Shown: positions 36,412 to 47,046, counted from the first letter of the stretch. The stretch is DNA of 64,000 nt from Acidaminobacterium chupaoyuni (GCA_047936785.1 CP176394.1); one strand, 5' to 3'. The notes: generated from the letters alone by a model not told the origin. Program-made: numbers and translations.

Positions 36412-38679
36412 TTACGAAGCGATGATCAGGCGAACATGGCCGCCCGAAGCGGGGTCGCTGTCGCAATAAAGCTCAAAGCCGGTGAAATTGGCGCGCGCTT
36501 CCTGCAAGGTCAAAAAGCGGTTGAGGGGTTTGGCATAAACCTGAACATCGGAAGCAAGGGGGATATAAAGGCTTGCATAGCGCACACCCTTTAAAGAATC
36601 GAACGCCGTGCGGCTGACGGAACCTGTCAGCGCAAGGGCGCGCCCCGGGGTGGCGAAGGGATAGGTCAGTTCGGAAATTGCGGAAGCCACCGCGCCCGGC
36701 ACCTCGCTGCCGCTGACACCCGGCACAGGGTAATAGGAAGTGATCACGGTTTCACCTTTTGCGGTGCGCAGGGTCAGTTCATATTCTGTGCGGGTGATGC
36801 CGTCGAAAATTTCCACCTCATGGCTCTTTTGCTTGAGGATGCCATATTGGAAGCCGTTTCCGGTGATGTTGTCAAACACAACGGTTTCTACGGCGCCCGT
36901 GCGGTCGAGTTCCGTGTGGAGAATGCGGGAAGCGGGCAGGCCATCCGTCAGATCAGAACGCGATAAACGACGAAGCGGCATATTCTGGGCGGGCAGTTCA
37001 TAAAACACTGCCTGCGGCGAAAGCTTGCGGCCGCCAAGGGTGCCCGCGGCAAGATCGAGCTTGCCGGCATAAGCGGTGGAATAGGAAACCGGGGTCAGCG
37101 AGAAATTGCCCTGAGCCGTTTGTGAAAAATTCATCAGCTGGCCTTGATAACGGAACAGCGAAGAAACCGTTTGCTGGTTTGTGGTGGTGGAAGGATAAGC
37201 GCCCAGATCGGTTTTGCCTGAAAATTCTTTGCTGTTTGCCAGCGAAAGGGTCACTTCGCCGCTTGCAGAAAGCTTGGATAACAAAGCGGAAGCATTGCCC
37301 GAAATTTCGCTGGAGGGGAACACGGCGGCAAGATTGCCGGAAGCATCAAAGCAAAGCGTGATGGTCTGGTTGAGCGCCAGGTTCTTGAAATAGGAGGAAA
37401 CCTTTTCGGGGACGATGTAATCATGGCCGCCGGCCTTGATGCGCGCCGGGTTGGTATAGACCGGGCTGCCTTCTTCATAAAGCAGGGTCACGCGGCGGTC
37501 GGAAACCAGATAGGCATTATCCTGCGCGGAATAGGAAAGAATATCATACTTTTTTAAATCGGAAAGCGCCATGGTATTGCCTTGATAAAGCAGCTTTGCC
37601 GAAGTGGGGATGGCGGTATCACTGATGCCATAAACCAGAGAATCGGTGAAAGAAGCCGTCTGGTTTGCCGAAATCAGCTGGATGTTCCGCTGATCGTCAT
37701 AATAGATCGTGATTTTTCCGCCGGCGGGCAGATCGAACCAGCTGGTGGCATAATCGCCCAGTTGACCGGCCACAAAAGCCTTGGCATCGCGGGGAATCGT
37801 GATGCGGCCCGCATCGGTATCAAGATATTGCGCGGCGGCCGCTTTCACCGTAGCTTCCTGCATGGAAGAGCTCAGCATAAAGCCTTTCAGCTTGGAAGGG
37901 GTGTTTTTTTCGAAAATGGTTTCGCCCATGGAACCGATCATCGAAGCGGGAATTGTGCCCGGATCGGCTAAAAGGCTTGTTTCGCCCGTCAGGCTGATGA
38001 ATTTTAAGGTGCCTTTTGTCACGGCGGGGTCGGTTTCGTGGGTGGCTGCCAAAATCATATCGGTGCCGGCGGTGAACCCTGTGTTTAAAAACGGGCCGCC
38101 GTCTTTGGTGTTGGCCAAAAGCAGGTTGCGCAGCATGATCGCCGCCTGACCGCGGGGGATGGCGTCATTGGCATTCATCGTGTTCATGCCGTTTGAAAGG
38201 CCGATGGCGGTGGCCTTGATCACATAATCACGCGGCCAGAGGGGGCCGATATCTGCCGTGGTATATCCCAGCATGCGAAGCAGAATGGTGGCAGCCTGGC
38301 CGAATGTGATGGTGTCGTTGGGGCCAAAGTTGCCGTTGGGGTAACCTTGAATGATCTTATATTTGCTGATGGCCGCATTGATATAGGGGGCATACCACAT
38401 CGCGGCGTTGACATCGGGGTAAAGGGTGTAGCTGGAATAGAGCGAACGCTCGTTGAAGCCCGCGGCGAGAACCGCCATTTTGCAAAATTCGGCGCGGCTG
38501 AGGCTGCGCGCGGGGTTGAACTGTTCCACCGAAGCGACGATGCCCAGTGAAGCCAAGGTTTCGGCGGCCGCGCTTTCTGAAGCATAGGGGATGTCATTGA
38601 AGGCGGAAAGGCCGGAGGGGAGGGCGGGCAGCAAAAGCATCGCCGCCAATAAGAAAGAAAGAATGCGTTTCTTTTTCAT
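36412..38679 (-). CDS. Large surface protein with three N-terminal SLH repeats
   Basis: The 755-residue protein has a signal peptide (KKKRILSFLLAAMLLLPALPS) and three SLH repeats in the first 190 residues (FNDIPYAS..., PDVNAAMWYAPYINAAI with NGNFGPNDTITFGQAATILLRMLGY, and AIPRGQAAIMLRNLL). A long beta-rich region of unknown fold follows. It would be anchored to the cell-wall polymer. It lies about 90 bp downstream of the ABC permease on the same strand and may belong to the efflux operon. ATG 38679 follows AAGGAG; a frame back to 38769 exists but would start inside the permease stop. Confidence 0.82.
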   Translation of the reverse strand: MKKKRILSFLLAAMLLLPALPSGLSAFNDIPYASESAAAETLASLGIVASVEQFNPARSLSRAEFCKMAVLAAGFNERSLYSSYTLYPDVNAAMWYAPYINAAISKYKIIQGYPNGNFGPNDTITFGQAATILLRMLGYTTADIGPLWPRDYVIKATAIGLSNGMNTMNANDAIPRGQAAIMLRNLLLANTKDGGPFLNTGFTAGTDMILAATHETDPAVTKGTLKFISLTGETSLLADPGTIPASMIGSMGETIFEKNTPSKLKGFMLSSSMQEATVKAAAAQYLDTDAGRITIPRDAKAFVAGQLGDYATSWFDLPAGGKITIYYDDQRNIQLISANQTASFTDSLVYGISDTAIPTSAKLLYQGNTMALSDLKKYDILSYSAQDNAYLVSDRRVTLLYEEGSPVYTNPARIKAGGHDYIVPEKVSSYFKNLALNQTITLCFDASGNLAAVFPSSEISGNASALLSKLSASGEVTLSLANSKEFSGKTDLGAYPSTTTNQQTVSSLFRYQGQLMNFSQTAQGNFSLTPVSYSTAYAGKLDLAAGTLGGRKLSPQAVFYELPAQNMPLRRLSRSDLTDGLPASRILHTELDRTGAVETVVFDNITGNGFQYGILKQKSHEVEIFDGITRTEYELTLRTAKGETVITSYYPVPGVSGSEVPGAVASAISELTYPFATPGRALALTGSVSRTAFDSLKGVRYASLYIPLASDVQVYAKPLNRFLTLQEARANFTGFELYCDSDPASGGHVRLIIAS

Positions 38680-38715
38680 AATATTCTCCTTGCCGCTGCG
38701 CCGCGGCGAACGATG

Positions 38716-38751
38716 AAACGGCTTCACGGCGCAGGATTCTGAAGCCGTTTT
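38716..38751 (-). repeat. Hairpin between the permease and SLH genes
   Basis: AAACGGCTTC and GAAGCCGTTT form a 10-bp stem with a 16-nt loop. The T tail is short, so it may be a weak terminator or an mRNA processing or stability element that lowers SLH protein expression. Confidence 0.5.
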
Positions 38752-38765
38752 GAAATATCGTCGGA

Positions 38766-39931
38766 TCATTGCGTTCTCAAAGCATCAACAGGCTGCATTT
38801 TCGAAGCCTTGTTGGCGGGATAAAAACCAAAGAACACGCCAAGCAAAACCGAGAAAAGAAATGCGCCGATGGTGACGGAAGCGGTGGGCAGATAAACGGT
38901 TTTTATTGCCGCGGCCGAAAGAAAGGCCGAACCCAAAGCGCCGATGCCGATGCCGAGAACGCCGCCGCAGGCGCTGACAGTGGCGGCTTCGATGAGAAAT
39001 TGAGAGATGATGGCGCGGCGGGGGGCCCCGATGGCCGTTCGAATGCCGATTTCGCGGGTACGCTCCGAAACCGAAACAAGCATGATATTCATAATGCCGA
39101 TGCCGCCCACCAAAAGCGAGATGCCGGCGATGCCGCCCACAACAAGGGTGATCATTTTGGTGGTTTTGTTATCTTGTTCGATCCAGCTGTTTTCAGAATA
39201 AACGCTGTATTCCCATTCGTTTTTGAATTTTTTCGAAAGAAAATTCTGAATTTTTGTGGTGGCGGTTTTGGTGGCCTGGCTGCTGGAAGCTTTCACCACA
39301 AACGAAGTGATCTGTTTCGAACCGGTCAGTGTGCGCTGAACCGATTGCGGCACAAGAATCATGTCATCATAGCTATATTGTGTGCTGTTGGCTTTTTCTT
39401 TGTAAACGCCGATCACCTTGAATTGATAACCGCTGATCTTGATGGTTTTGCCAATGGGGTTTTCAAGCCCGAAAAACTGCTTTTTGATGGTCGTGCCGAT
39501 CACGCAGACACGAACCCGGTTGAAAACATCGCTGTAAGAAATGCCGCGGCCGTTTTGCAGGCTGAAATTCAAACAGGTGTCGAATTTGTCGTTGCCGAAA
39601 TAAACGGTGGTGTTCCAGTTTTTATTGCGATAGCGCAGCTTCAGGTTGGAAGTGGCGTTGGGTGTGACGCCCAGCACTTCGCCGGAAAGGCTGTTGCAGT
39701 AATCATAGAGCGGCTGAGAAAGATCGAGCGATTGCGAGTTATAATTGACATTGATCTTGTTGACGCCCATTTTTTGATAATCGAGCATCACCTGTTTCTG
39801 CATGCCCTGCAAAACCGAAACCAGCGTGATTACAGAGGCCACGCCGATGATGATGCCCAGCATGGTGAGAAACGAACGCATTTTATTGTTTAAAATGGAT
39901 TTGATCGCCATTTGAAACGCTTGAATAAAAT

Positions 39932-39935
<4 letters not shown>
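38766..39935 (-). CDS. MacB-like ABC transporter permease
   Basis: The 389-residue protein has an N-terminal helix with MRSFLTMLGIIIGVASVI, an extracytoplasmic MacB-PCD domain, and three C-terminal helices containing REIGIRTAIGAPRRAI. This is the type VII ABC (MacB/LolCE) layout, a mechanotransmitting pump that does not move substrate through the membrane itself. It overlaps the ATPase gene by 4 bp. Confidence 0.92.
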
Positions 39936-40657
<722 letters not shown>

Positions 40658-40661
40658 GGGC

Positions 40662-42431
40662 TCACCTTCCGATCAGGTTGACAGTGCCCACCGCCATTGC
40701 GCCCATCATGCCGTTGTTTTCGTCTTTGTTGTCAACGGCGGTGGTATAGACTTCATCACCTTCCGAAAGGCCGCTGATGATTTCGGTGTTTTGATCGTCG
40801 GATACGCCGATTTCAATGGGAAGCGCCACAAACCCTTCGGGAACCTGACCTTCGGGCAGCTTGATGGCATCTTCATATTTTTTGCCGTCGGCTTTGCGAA
40901 CATAGGCCGCGGTTCCGCTTTCGGTGTAGATCACCGCGGAAGAGGGGATCGTGAGGACATTTTCTTTCACTGTGGTTCGAATTTTATAATTGACATTGCG
41001 GCCCGGCAGCAACCTGCCGTCGCTTTGAATATCGATTTTGGCGGGGAACTGCGCCACCGAGCCGCCCCATCCGCCGCCGCCGTTATTATCGGTGGTCTTG
41101 GCTTCAAATGCTACATAAGAAAGTGTGCCCATGATGGGTTCGCCGCCCTCATCCAGTGTGATCTCAACGGGCATGCCCACGCTGACTTTGCTCACATCCA
41201 GTTCGTCGATGTTGACATCGATCACCAGAGAAGAGGTGTTGGAAACGGTGACGACCGAGGTGCCCGAAGCGGTGAGCTTATCGCCAACGGAAATCATCAC
41301 AGCGGAAACCATGCCGTCGATTTCGGAACGGATCTCGGTGTTATGGATATTGGCTTCCAGTTCTTCCACTTTTTTTGCGGCTTCGTCATAGCTTTTCTGG
41401 GCGCTTTCCAGCGCGGGGCGCAGGGAAGTGTTTGAAAGAGAAACCAGGGTTTGGCCCTGTTTATATTCGCCGTAATCCATCACGGAAGTATAGGTCACTT
41501 TGCCCGAAGATTGCAGGGTGATCTCTTGCTCGCGGTTATTGGCCAGTGTGCCCGATTCGGCGGGCATCACATCCGCGCCGTTGATACGCAGAACAGCGGC
41601 CGCGGAAGAACCGGCCACAAGCGTGCCGGGATTTTTAATGGTGATATTCGCGCGGAAGAGCATGGCGCCGTCTTTAACTTTTTTGATGCGGTCTACAGAA
41701 GAAACGGTGCCCAGAACCGAGGTCATGCTGTCGGGAATCGAAACATTGGCAGACATGCCGGGTTTGATATCGCCGATATAGGCATAGCTGAAATAAGAGG
41801 CCAGCGTCAGGGTGCTGTCATCCACCAGTTTGCCCAACTTCAGGCCTGAAGAAAGATCATCGCCCTGATGGATCGTGGCGCTTTCGATCAGCTTGCCGGT
41901 GAAGGGCGCGGTGGTGTTCAGCGCATCCAGCGCTTTGCGGGCCGATTCCACCCCGCTGCGGGCCGATTCCAAAGCGGAATAAGCCGCGGTGAGTTCGGTT
42001 TGCAGCTCGGAGGGATTGATGACGAATAAAAGATCGCCCGCGGCAACGCTTTGACCCGCAGTGACGGCCACTTCGGTCACGGTTCCGCGAACTTTTGCAC
42101 CATATTCGGTTTTTTGTTTGGGGGTAACGGTGCCATAACCGCTGACCTGCTGTTCCAGGGTTTGTGTTGTGGCAAAAGCGGTGGTGATGGCGGTGTCATC
42201 CTTTTTGATCAGCTTCTGGATGAGAATATAGGAACCATAGGCAATGGCGCTTAAAAGCACAACAATGATGAGCGTTTTGAGCCATTTTGGCATTTTGCGC
42301 CGATGCTTGTCTTTGCTGGCGAATTTATTGCGCTTGGGTGCTTTTTCAGAAGCAGGGGTGGGTTCTTCCAAAGGCAGGGGAGTTGTCACGGGCGCTTCCA
42401 CCGGTGGCAGTACAGCGTTTTTTTCACTCAT
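40662..42431 (-). CDS. HlyD/RND-type efflux adaptor subunit
   Basis: The 589-residue protein has a cytoplasmic basic N-terminus, one membrane anchor (about residues 49-70), two biotinyl-lipoyl-like strands (GTVTEVAVTAGQSVAAGDLLFVI and a second half), a coiled-coil segment and beta-barrel domains. It links the MacB-like pump to the cell surface. In a monoderm such adaptors are common beside MacB pumps although there is no outer membrane. GGAGG lies 7 nt before ATG 42431. Confidence 0.88.
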   Translation of the reverse strand: MSEKNAVLPPVEAPVTTPLPLEEPTPASEKAPKRNKFASKDKHRRKMPKWLKTLIIVVLLSAIAYGSYILIQKLIKKDDTAITTAFATTQTLEQQVSGYGTVTPKQKTEYGAKVRGTVTEVAVTAGQSVAAGDLLFVINPSELQTELTAAYSALESARSGVESARKALDALNTTAPFTGKLIESATIHQGDDLSSGLKLGKLVDDSTLTLASYFSYAYIGDIKPGMSANVSIPDSMTSVLGTVSSVDRIKKVKDGAMLFRANITIKNPGTLVAGSSAAAVLRINGADVMPAESGTLANNREQEITLQSSGKVTYTSVMDYGEYKQGQTLVSLSNTSLRPALESAQKSYDEAAKKVEELEANIHNTEIRSEIDGMVSAVMISVGDKLTASGTSVVTVSNTSSLVIDVNIDELDVSKVSVGMPVEITLDEGGEPIMGTLSYVAFEAKTTDNNGGGGWGGSVAQFPAKIDIQSDGRLLPGRNVNYKIRTTVKENVLTIPSSAVIYTESGTAAYVRKADGKKYEDAIKLPEGQVPEGFVALPIEIGVSDDQNTEIISGLSEGDEVYTTAVDNKDENNGMMGAMAVGTVNLIGR

Positions 42432-42563
42432 GTTCATTCCTCCATTGTGTTGCCATCCCAGAGATATGAAAATACACTGGATGCTTATTTAATATAGACG
42501 GTTGCAAACAGGAAAAAGTTGCTTTTTCGATGGAAAAATTTTCGTGGCGGCAAAAACAGAAAT

Positions 42564-42862
42564 ATGCTATAATGAACGCAGCACATTGCGAAGCAAAAGG
42601 GCGCGAAGGGCCGGCGGGCGCAGCCCGCTGCGGAAATTTCAGCATGACCTTTAAAAAGGTTCTCTTATTATTCTTCATGCTATAATGAACGCAGCACATT
42701 GCGAAGCAAAAGGGCGCGAAGGGCCGGCGGGCGCAGCCCGCTGCGGAAATTTCAGCATGACCTTTAAAAAGGTTCTCTTATTATTCTTCATGCTATAATG
42801 AACGCAGCACATTGCGAAGCAAAGGGGCGCGAAGCGCCGGCGGGCGCAGCCCGCTGCGGAAA
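42564..42862. repeat. Tandem 113-bp repeats, two exact copies plus one partial, each with a TATAAT
   Basis: Copy 1 is 42564-42676 and copy 2 is 42677-42789; by eye they are identical. Copy 3 (42790-42862) matches the first 73 bp with two substitutions and then diverges. Each copy has TATAAT at its fifth base, then a GC hairpin (GCGGGC-gca-GCCCGC). The two full copies then have ACCTTT-aa-AAAGGT followed by a T-rich stretch. This looks like a repeated promoter/short RNA/terminator unit ahead of the MATE gene. The unit length is not a multiple of three, so it is not a coding repeat. Confidence 0.85.
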
Positions 42863-42943
42863 GAATGAGATGCCTTAGAAGGTGTATGATTTTTCCTATC
42901 ATAAAATACATTATATAACAAAATCACAAAAAAGGAGCCGTTT

Positions 42944-44317
42944 ATGCAAAAATTGCTTGCGCAGCCCAAAGGATTTTACAGGAACATGCTGACGATTGCC
43001 TTGCCCATTGCCCTGCAAAACTTGATCAACTTTTCGCTTTCGCTGGCTGATACCATGATGCTGGGCATGGTGGGGCAAAACGAGATCGCGGGTGCCTCTG
43101 TGGTGAATTCTTCTTTTTTTGTGATCATGCTGATGGTCTTTGGTTTTCAAAGCGGCGCCAGCGTGCTGATCAGCCAATATTACGGCAAAAAAGATATGAA
43201 AACCGTCAGCCGCGTGATCGGGCTTTCTTTTTTTGCCGCTTTTTCCATTGTTACCGTGTTTTCGGTGGTGGCCATGGCGGCGCCGGGCTTTTTGGTCCGC
43301 ATTTTCACCAATGACCCCATTGCCATTGAACTGGGCAAGCGCTATATGCGTGTGGTGGCGCTGGCTTATCCCATCAATATTTTCACCCAGGTCTATGTGG
43401 GCGCCCACCGCAGCATGGGCAACGCCAAACTGGGGCTGTATATTTACAGTTCAGCCATGGTGGTCAACACTTTTTTAAACTGGGTCTTTATTTTCGGCCA
43501 TTTGGGCGCGCCAAAAATGGGCATGGAAGGCGCGGCGGTGGCGACCGTTCTGGCGCGAATCGTGGAACTCATCATCACTATTTTTTATTGCAGGTTCAAC
43601 AAGCGCTTTCATCTTGATTTGAAAGAAGCCCTTCACCCGGGCAAACAACTGACAGCCGATTTTATCCGTTATGCGACGCCGGTGGTGCTGAATGAAACTT
43701 TGTGGGGGCTTGGCACATCGCTGCTGCCCGCCATTTATGGCAGAATGGGCACCGATATTCTGGCGGCCGTTACGGTTTCGAGAAATATCGAAAGCATCGC
43801 CAATGTCTTCTCGTTCGGTGTGGCGGGGGCTGCGGCCGTGATCATCGGCACACAGCTGGGCGAAGGAAAAAGCGGCCGTGAAGAGGTTTATCACACGGCG
43901 AAAACCCTTCTTGCCATTTCGGCTTTCAGCGGCGTGATTTCCTGCCTGGGGCTTTTGGCGGCGGCCAAATTCGTAACGCCCTGGTTCAGCCTGCCGCAAG
44001 CCACCAAAGTCATCGCGGCGGGCATCATCGTGTTTTATGCCATGCGTTCCATCCCCGCCCAGTTCAACACCACCTGCGTGGTGGGGGTGCTTCGCGGCGG
44101 CGGCGATACGCGCGTTGCCATGCTGGTGGATATTTCGGCGCTGTGGCTGGCCAATCTGCCGGTGTCGGCTCTGCTGGGGCTGTGGCTGAAAATGCCCATC
44201 CAGGTGGTGCTGCTGCCCTGCGTTTTAGAAGAATGCGTGAAAATGGCGCTGGGGCTTCATCGTTTCCGCTCGAAGGCGTGGATCAACGATATCACCCGCG
44301 AAGCGCAGGAAGAATAG
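42944..44317 (+). CDS. MATE family multidrug efflux transporter
   Basis: The 457-residue protein has twelve hydrophobic segments and the MATE signature features IALPIALQNLINFSLSLADTMMLG near the N-terminus, VYVGAHRSMGNAKLG and ATPVVLNETLWGLG at the start of the second half. MATE pumps export cationic drugs or metabolites in exchange for sodium or protons. AAAGGAG precedes the ATG. The 113-bp tandem repeats lie directly upstream. Confidence 0.92.
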   Translation: MQKLLAQPKGFYRNMLTIALPIALQNLINFSLSLADTMMLGMVGQNEIAGASVVNSSFFVIMLMVFGFQSGASVLISQYYGKKDMKTVSRVIGLSFFAAFSIVTVFSVVAMAAPGFLVRIFTNDPIAIELGKRYMRVVALAYPINIFTQVYVGAHRSMGNAKLGLYIYSSAMVVNTFLNWVFIFGHLGAPKMGMEGAAVATVLARIVELIITIFYCRFNKRFHLDLKEALHPGKQLTADFIRYATPVVLNETLWGLGTSLLPAIYGRMGTDILAAVTVSRNIESIANVFSFGVAGAAAVIIGTQLGEGKSGREEVYHTAKTLLAISAFSGVISCLGLLAAAKFVTPWFSLPQATKVIAAGIIVFYAMRSIPAQFNTTCVVGVLRGGGDTRVAMLVDISALWLANLPVSALLGLWLKMPIQVVLLPCVLEECVKMALGLHRFRSKAWINDITREAQEE

Positions 44318-44322
44318 AAAAA

Positions 44323-44352
44323 AGGCATGATCCGTTTGGGCGGGTCATGCCT
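44323..44352. terminator. Terminator between the converging MATE and aroM genes
   Basis: AGGCATGA and TCATGCCT form the stem, extended by three further pairs. The T run is good on the minus strand and poor on the plus strand. Confidence 0.75.
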
Positions 44353-44385
44353 ATAAAATAATACCATCGAGGAGGAAACAGGGGA

Positions 44386-45054
44386 TCAGCCGATCAGTTC
44401 CGAAACAACGCGGGCCAGAAGAGTGCGCGATAACACAACATTTTTCCCGGTGATTTCGCTGAAATACCGTTTCATGGCGGCTGTATAGCCGATACAATCG
44501 AGAACCACCAGATCACAATCGATTTTGCAAACCTCTTTGGCGGCGTTTTCGATGACGCTGAAATCGCCATAGGGGGAAGCGGCGATGGGGGTGGCCCGGC
44601 GCACATATTTTTGCCATTTTTCGCGGCTTTGGTTCAGCTGAAGAGCGGAAGGGGTGATCACCGCAATGCTGCCTGTGGTGGTCAGCGCGGGAACAAGGCC
44701 CTGCAAAATGCGGTTGGGAAAAATCAGCGGAACTTTGGAATGGAAGGTGTCGGGAAAATCCCCTGTGCAAAAGAACATGATCAGGCGGCAGCCCTCGGCT
44801 TCCAGCTGATCAATGGCGGCCTGAAGGCGCGGCAGAACATATTTTTCGGCAAAAGTCACCGATGAACCATCCGTTAAGCGCGAAACCAGAACATAGTCGC
44901 CTTCGGCGGGGGCAAAGGCGCTGATTTCTTCACGCGTCAGGCCATCCAGCCCGCCTTTTTCCAAAAGCTGCGCATCCCCGAACAAAGATAAAATGTCCGC
45001 GGTCACATCCACGCGGGGGGCCTGCCCCACGGTAACGGCGCCAATTTTGATCAA
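44386..45054 (-). CDS. AroM family protein
   Basis: The 222-residue protein begins with KIGAVTVGQAPRVDV and has EKGGLDGLTREEI and the central CTGDFP, matching AroM. The function of AroM is not established; homologs often lie beside DUF1177 and peptide-related genes, as here. Cys residues at CTGDF and VLDCIGY could be catalytic, as in Asp/Glu racemase-like proteins. It follows the DUF1177 gene after a terminator hairpin. A GGAGG precedes the ATG. Confidence 0.82.
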   Translation of the reverse strand: MIKIGAVTVGQAPRVDVTADILSLFGDAQLLEKGGLDGLTREEISAFAPAEGDYVLVSRLTDGSSVTFAEKYVLPRLQAAIDQLEAEGCRLIMFFCTGDFPDTFHSKVPLIFPNRILQGLVPALTTTGSIAVITPSALQLNQSREKWQKYVRRATPIAASPYGDFSVIENAAKEVCKIDCDLVVLDCIGYTAAMKRYFSEITGKNVVLSRTLLARVVSELIG

Positions 45055-45068
45055 GGAAAAAACCTCCT

Positions 45069-45112
45069 TAAAAAGCCGCTATCCGCCGAAAAAGGCGAAA
45101 AGCGGCTTTTAA
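45069..45112 (-). terminator. Terminator between the DUF1177 and aroM genes
   Basis: AAAAGCCGCT and AGCGGCTTTT pair, with an inner CGCC/GGCG stem, followed by TTAAGG on the minus strand. It would partly uncouple aroM from the upstream gene. Confidence 0.75.
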
Positions 45113-45113
45113 T

Positions 45114-46052
45114 TTATTCGTTGCCTTTTGTCTGGAAATGATTCATTTTGCCATAAAGCTTCTGCAAACGCGCAAATTCCGCTTCATCATAGAAATGGCA
45201 GTCGCCTTTGGTATAGTATTTTGCGACTTCCAGCATGAAGCGTGCAGCTTCTTCACAATCCACAAAATGAGTGGCGCCTGTGGCGCAGCCGGCAACGGCG
45301 GTTTCGGTGGTGATGGCAACGCCGATCACGGGCGCGTTGGTTGCGGTGGCGGGCTGAAGAATGCTGTTGAGGTGATAAACATCATTGCCATAGGGCGTGA
45401 TATCCTGCTGAGAAAGCGCGAAAACATAGGGCATTTTGCCTGTTGTGGTTTGCATAATATCCATCACATCATCGCTGACCTTCAGAATATAGCCTTCTTT
45501 CACTGTGGGCGAAATCGCAAAGCCGCGTGTGTTGATGATGCGGTTGCCCTTGGTGGTGTCAACCACCAGAATGGCGTCTAATTCGGGGGTGACTTCGGCC
45601 TGATTGACCTGAGCCATATCCAGGGGAGAACCCATGAACGGAACAGGCTTGTGAGGCTGTGTGGGGGCATCGGGGCAGATATGGGTGGAAATAAACACAT
45701 CGCCTTCCAGATAATCGCCCTTTGTCTGCATATCCAAAAGCTTGGCGGCCAAGGTCATGGCCACCAGCGCACCGTCGCCATCGGAAACGAAGCCCAGCAT
45801 TTCGGGGCGCGCGCCCAAGCCGCCCAAACGGCCCAGCAGGCCGATGGTGGGGGCGGTGCCGCCGCCGGATTTGCCGTTTTTGCCGGGGATGCGCACTTTG
45901 ACCATATCGGTGGAACCCTTTGCGCCGCTGAGCACCTGAATTTCGATATTGGCGTCGGCTTTGATCCTGCGCAGATAAGCAGCAACTTTTTCGCCGCTGG
46001 CATCGCTGGCGTCTAAGAGGTCATATACTTCCGTGAGTTGTTTTAACAGCAT
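45114..46052 (-). CDS. DUF1177 family protein
   Basis: The 312-residue protein matches the DUF1177 family in length and in segments such as LGFVSDGDGALVAMTLAAKL, FISTHICPDAPTQPHKPVPFMGSP and VVDTTKGNRIINTRGFAISPTVK. Conserved Asp, His and Glu residues suggest a metal enzyme, but no reaction is known. It is often found next to AroM. ATG 46052 lies 9 nt after AGAAGG; a GTG at 46061 is too close to that site. Confidence 0.82.
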   Translation of the reverse strand: MLLKQLTEVYDLLDASDASGEKVAAYLRRIKADANIEIQVLSGAKGSTDMVKVRIPGKNGKSGGGTAPTIGLLGRLGGLGARPEMLGFVSDGDGALVAMTLAAKLLDMQTKGDYLEGDVFISTHICPDAPTQPHKPVPFMGSPLDMAQVNQAEVTPELDAILVVDTTKGNRIINTRGFAISPTVKEGYILKVSDDVMDIMQTTTGKMPYVFALSQQDITPYGNDVYHLNSILQPATATNAPVIGVAITTETAVAGCATGATHFVDCEEAARFMLEVAKYYTKGDCHFYDEAEFARLQKLYGKMNHFQTKGNE

Positions 46053-46286
46053 TTTGAACACCCTTCTTTTGATTTTTTCTTCGGTCGATTGAATAAAAAA
46101 ACAGCTGAGACCGGCAGCCTCAAATATACCATCATCATAGCATAAACTAAAAATGTTTACAACCTTTACGATACACTTTAGAAGAAGTAGCTAAAATCAC
46201 TCTTGCATTTTGTAGATTTCTGACAGGTTTACTTCTGAAATAAAATATCATAGAATGAAAGCAAGAAAAGAAGGGGGAAAAATAAA

Positions 46287-47042
46287 ATGCGTTTGGAACA
46301 AATGACATGGAAGCAGGCCGAAAACTTTTTTAAAACTCACGATACGGCGATCATCCCCATTGGAAGCATCGAGAATCACGGTTCCCATCTGGTTTTGGGA
46401 ACGGATTTTTTGATCCCATCGCATATCACGGAAAGCATTCAGGAACAGCTGGAAACATTGATCGTTCCCGCGGTGCCTTATGGCATAGCAGATCATCACA
46501 AGGGGTTTGCGGGCACGATTTCTCTGGGATATGAGGGGCTGCATCTGGTGCTTCAGAAAATTACCGATTCCCTTTATGAATATGGTGTGCGAAAATTTAT
46601 CTTTTTGAATGGTCACGGCGGGAATGACCCCGCTATTTTAGATGTGGGCCTCGAACTGGAAAACAAGGGATGCCTTTCGGCTTTGCTGAACTGGTGGCAG
46701 CTGGCGGGCGAACTGAACCCCAAATGGAAAGGCGGCCACGGCGGCGGCGAAGAAACCGCCGCAATTTTGGCGATCAACCCCGAATGGGTGCATATGGAAG
46801 ACTATATGCCGCTGACCCCGGTGGAGATCTCGCCCGAAATGAAAGTGAACGGCACACGGACGGTTCAGTTCAAAGGGGCCACCGTCACTGTGCAGCGCCA
46901 TTTTCAATCGGTAACGCCTTCGGGCTGGTTCGGGCCGGATGATCCGCAGGATGCCACCGCGAAATGGGGCAAAGAAATGTTACAGGCGGTGACGCAATAT
47001 ATCATTGAATTCATCGCGGCTTTTGAGAAGATTGAGGTGTAA
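46287..47042 (+). CDS. Creatininase family amidohydrolase
   Basis: The 251-residue protein has the metal ligands of the creatininase/MftE family: GSIENHGSHLVLGTD (Glu, His and Asp), NGHGGN and GGGEETA. The family hydrolyses small cyclic or amide substrates. It is divergent from the DUF1177-aroM pair across a 234-bp gap, so the three may act on one peptide-like or amide substrate. The downstream acetyltransferase starts 4 bp after its stop. Confidence 0.85.
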   Translation: MRLEQMTWKQAENFFKTHDTAIIPIGSIENHGSHLVLGTDFLIPSHITESIQEQLETLIVPAVPYGIADHHKGFAGTISLGYEGLHLVLQKITDSLYEYGVRKFIFLNGHGGNDPAILDVGLELENKGCLSALLNWWQLAGELNPKWKGGHGGGEETAAILAINPEWVHMEDYMPLTPVEISPEMKVNGTRTVQFKGATVTVQRHFQSVTPSGWFGPDDPQDATAKWGKEMLQAVTQYIIEFIAAFEKIEV

Positions 47043-47046
47043 AAAT

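Noticed and set aside
38769..39893. Long plus-strand open frame (about 374 codons) opposite the ABC permease
   Set aside because: It is antisense to a well-supported MacB-like permease and has a low-complexity composition.
42564..42862. CRISPR array
   Set aside because: The units are contiguous 113-bp copies without short repeats and unique spacers, and no cas genes are nearby.
42424..42911. Two minus-strand open frames sharing a repeated peptide across the 113-bp repeats
   Set aside because: The repeat length is not a multiple of three and the frames lack ribosome sites, so the shared peptide only reflects the DNA repeat.
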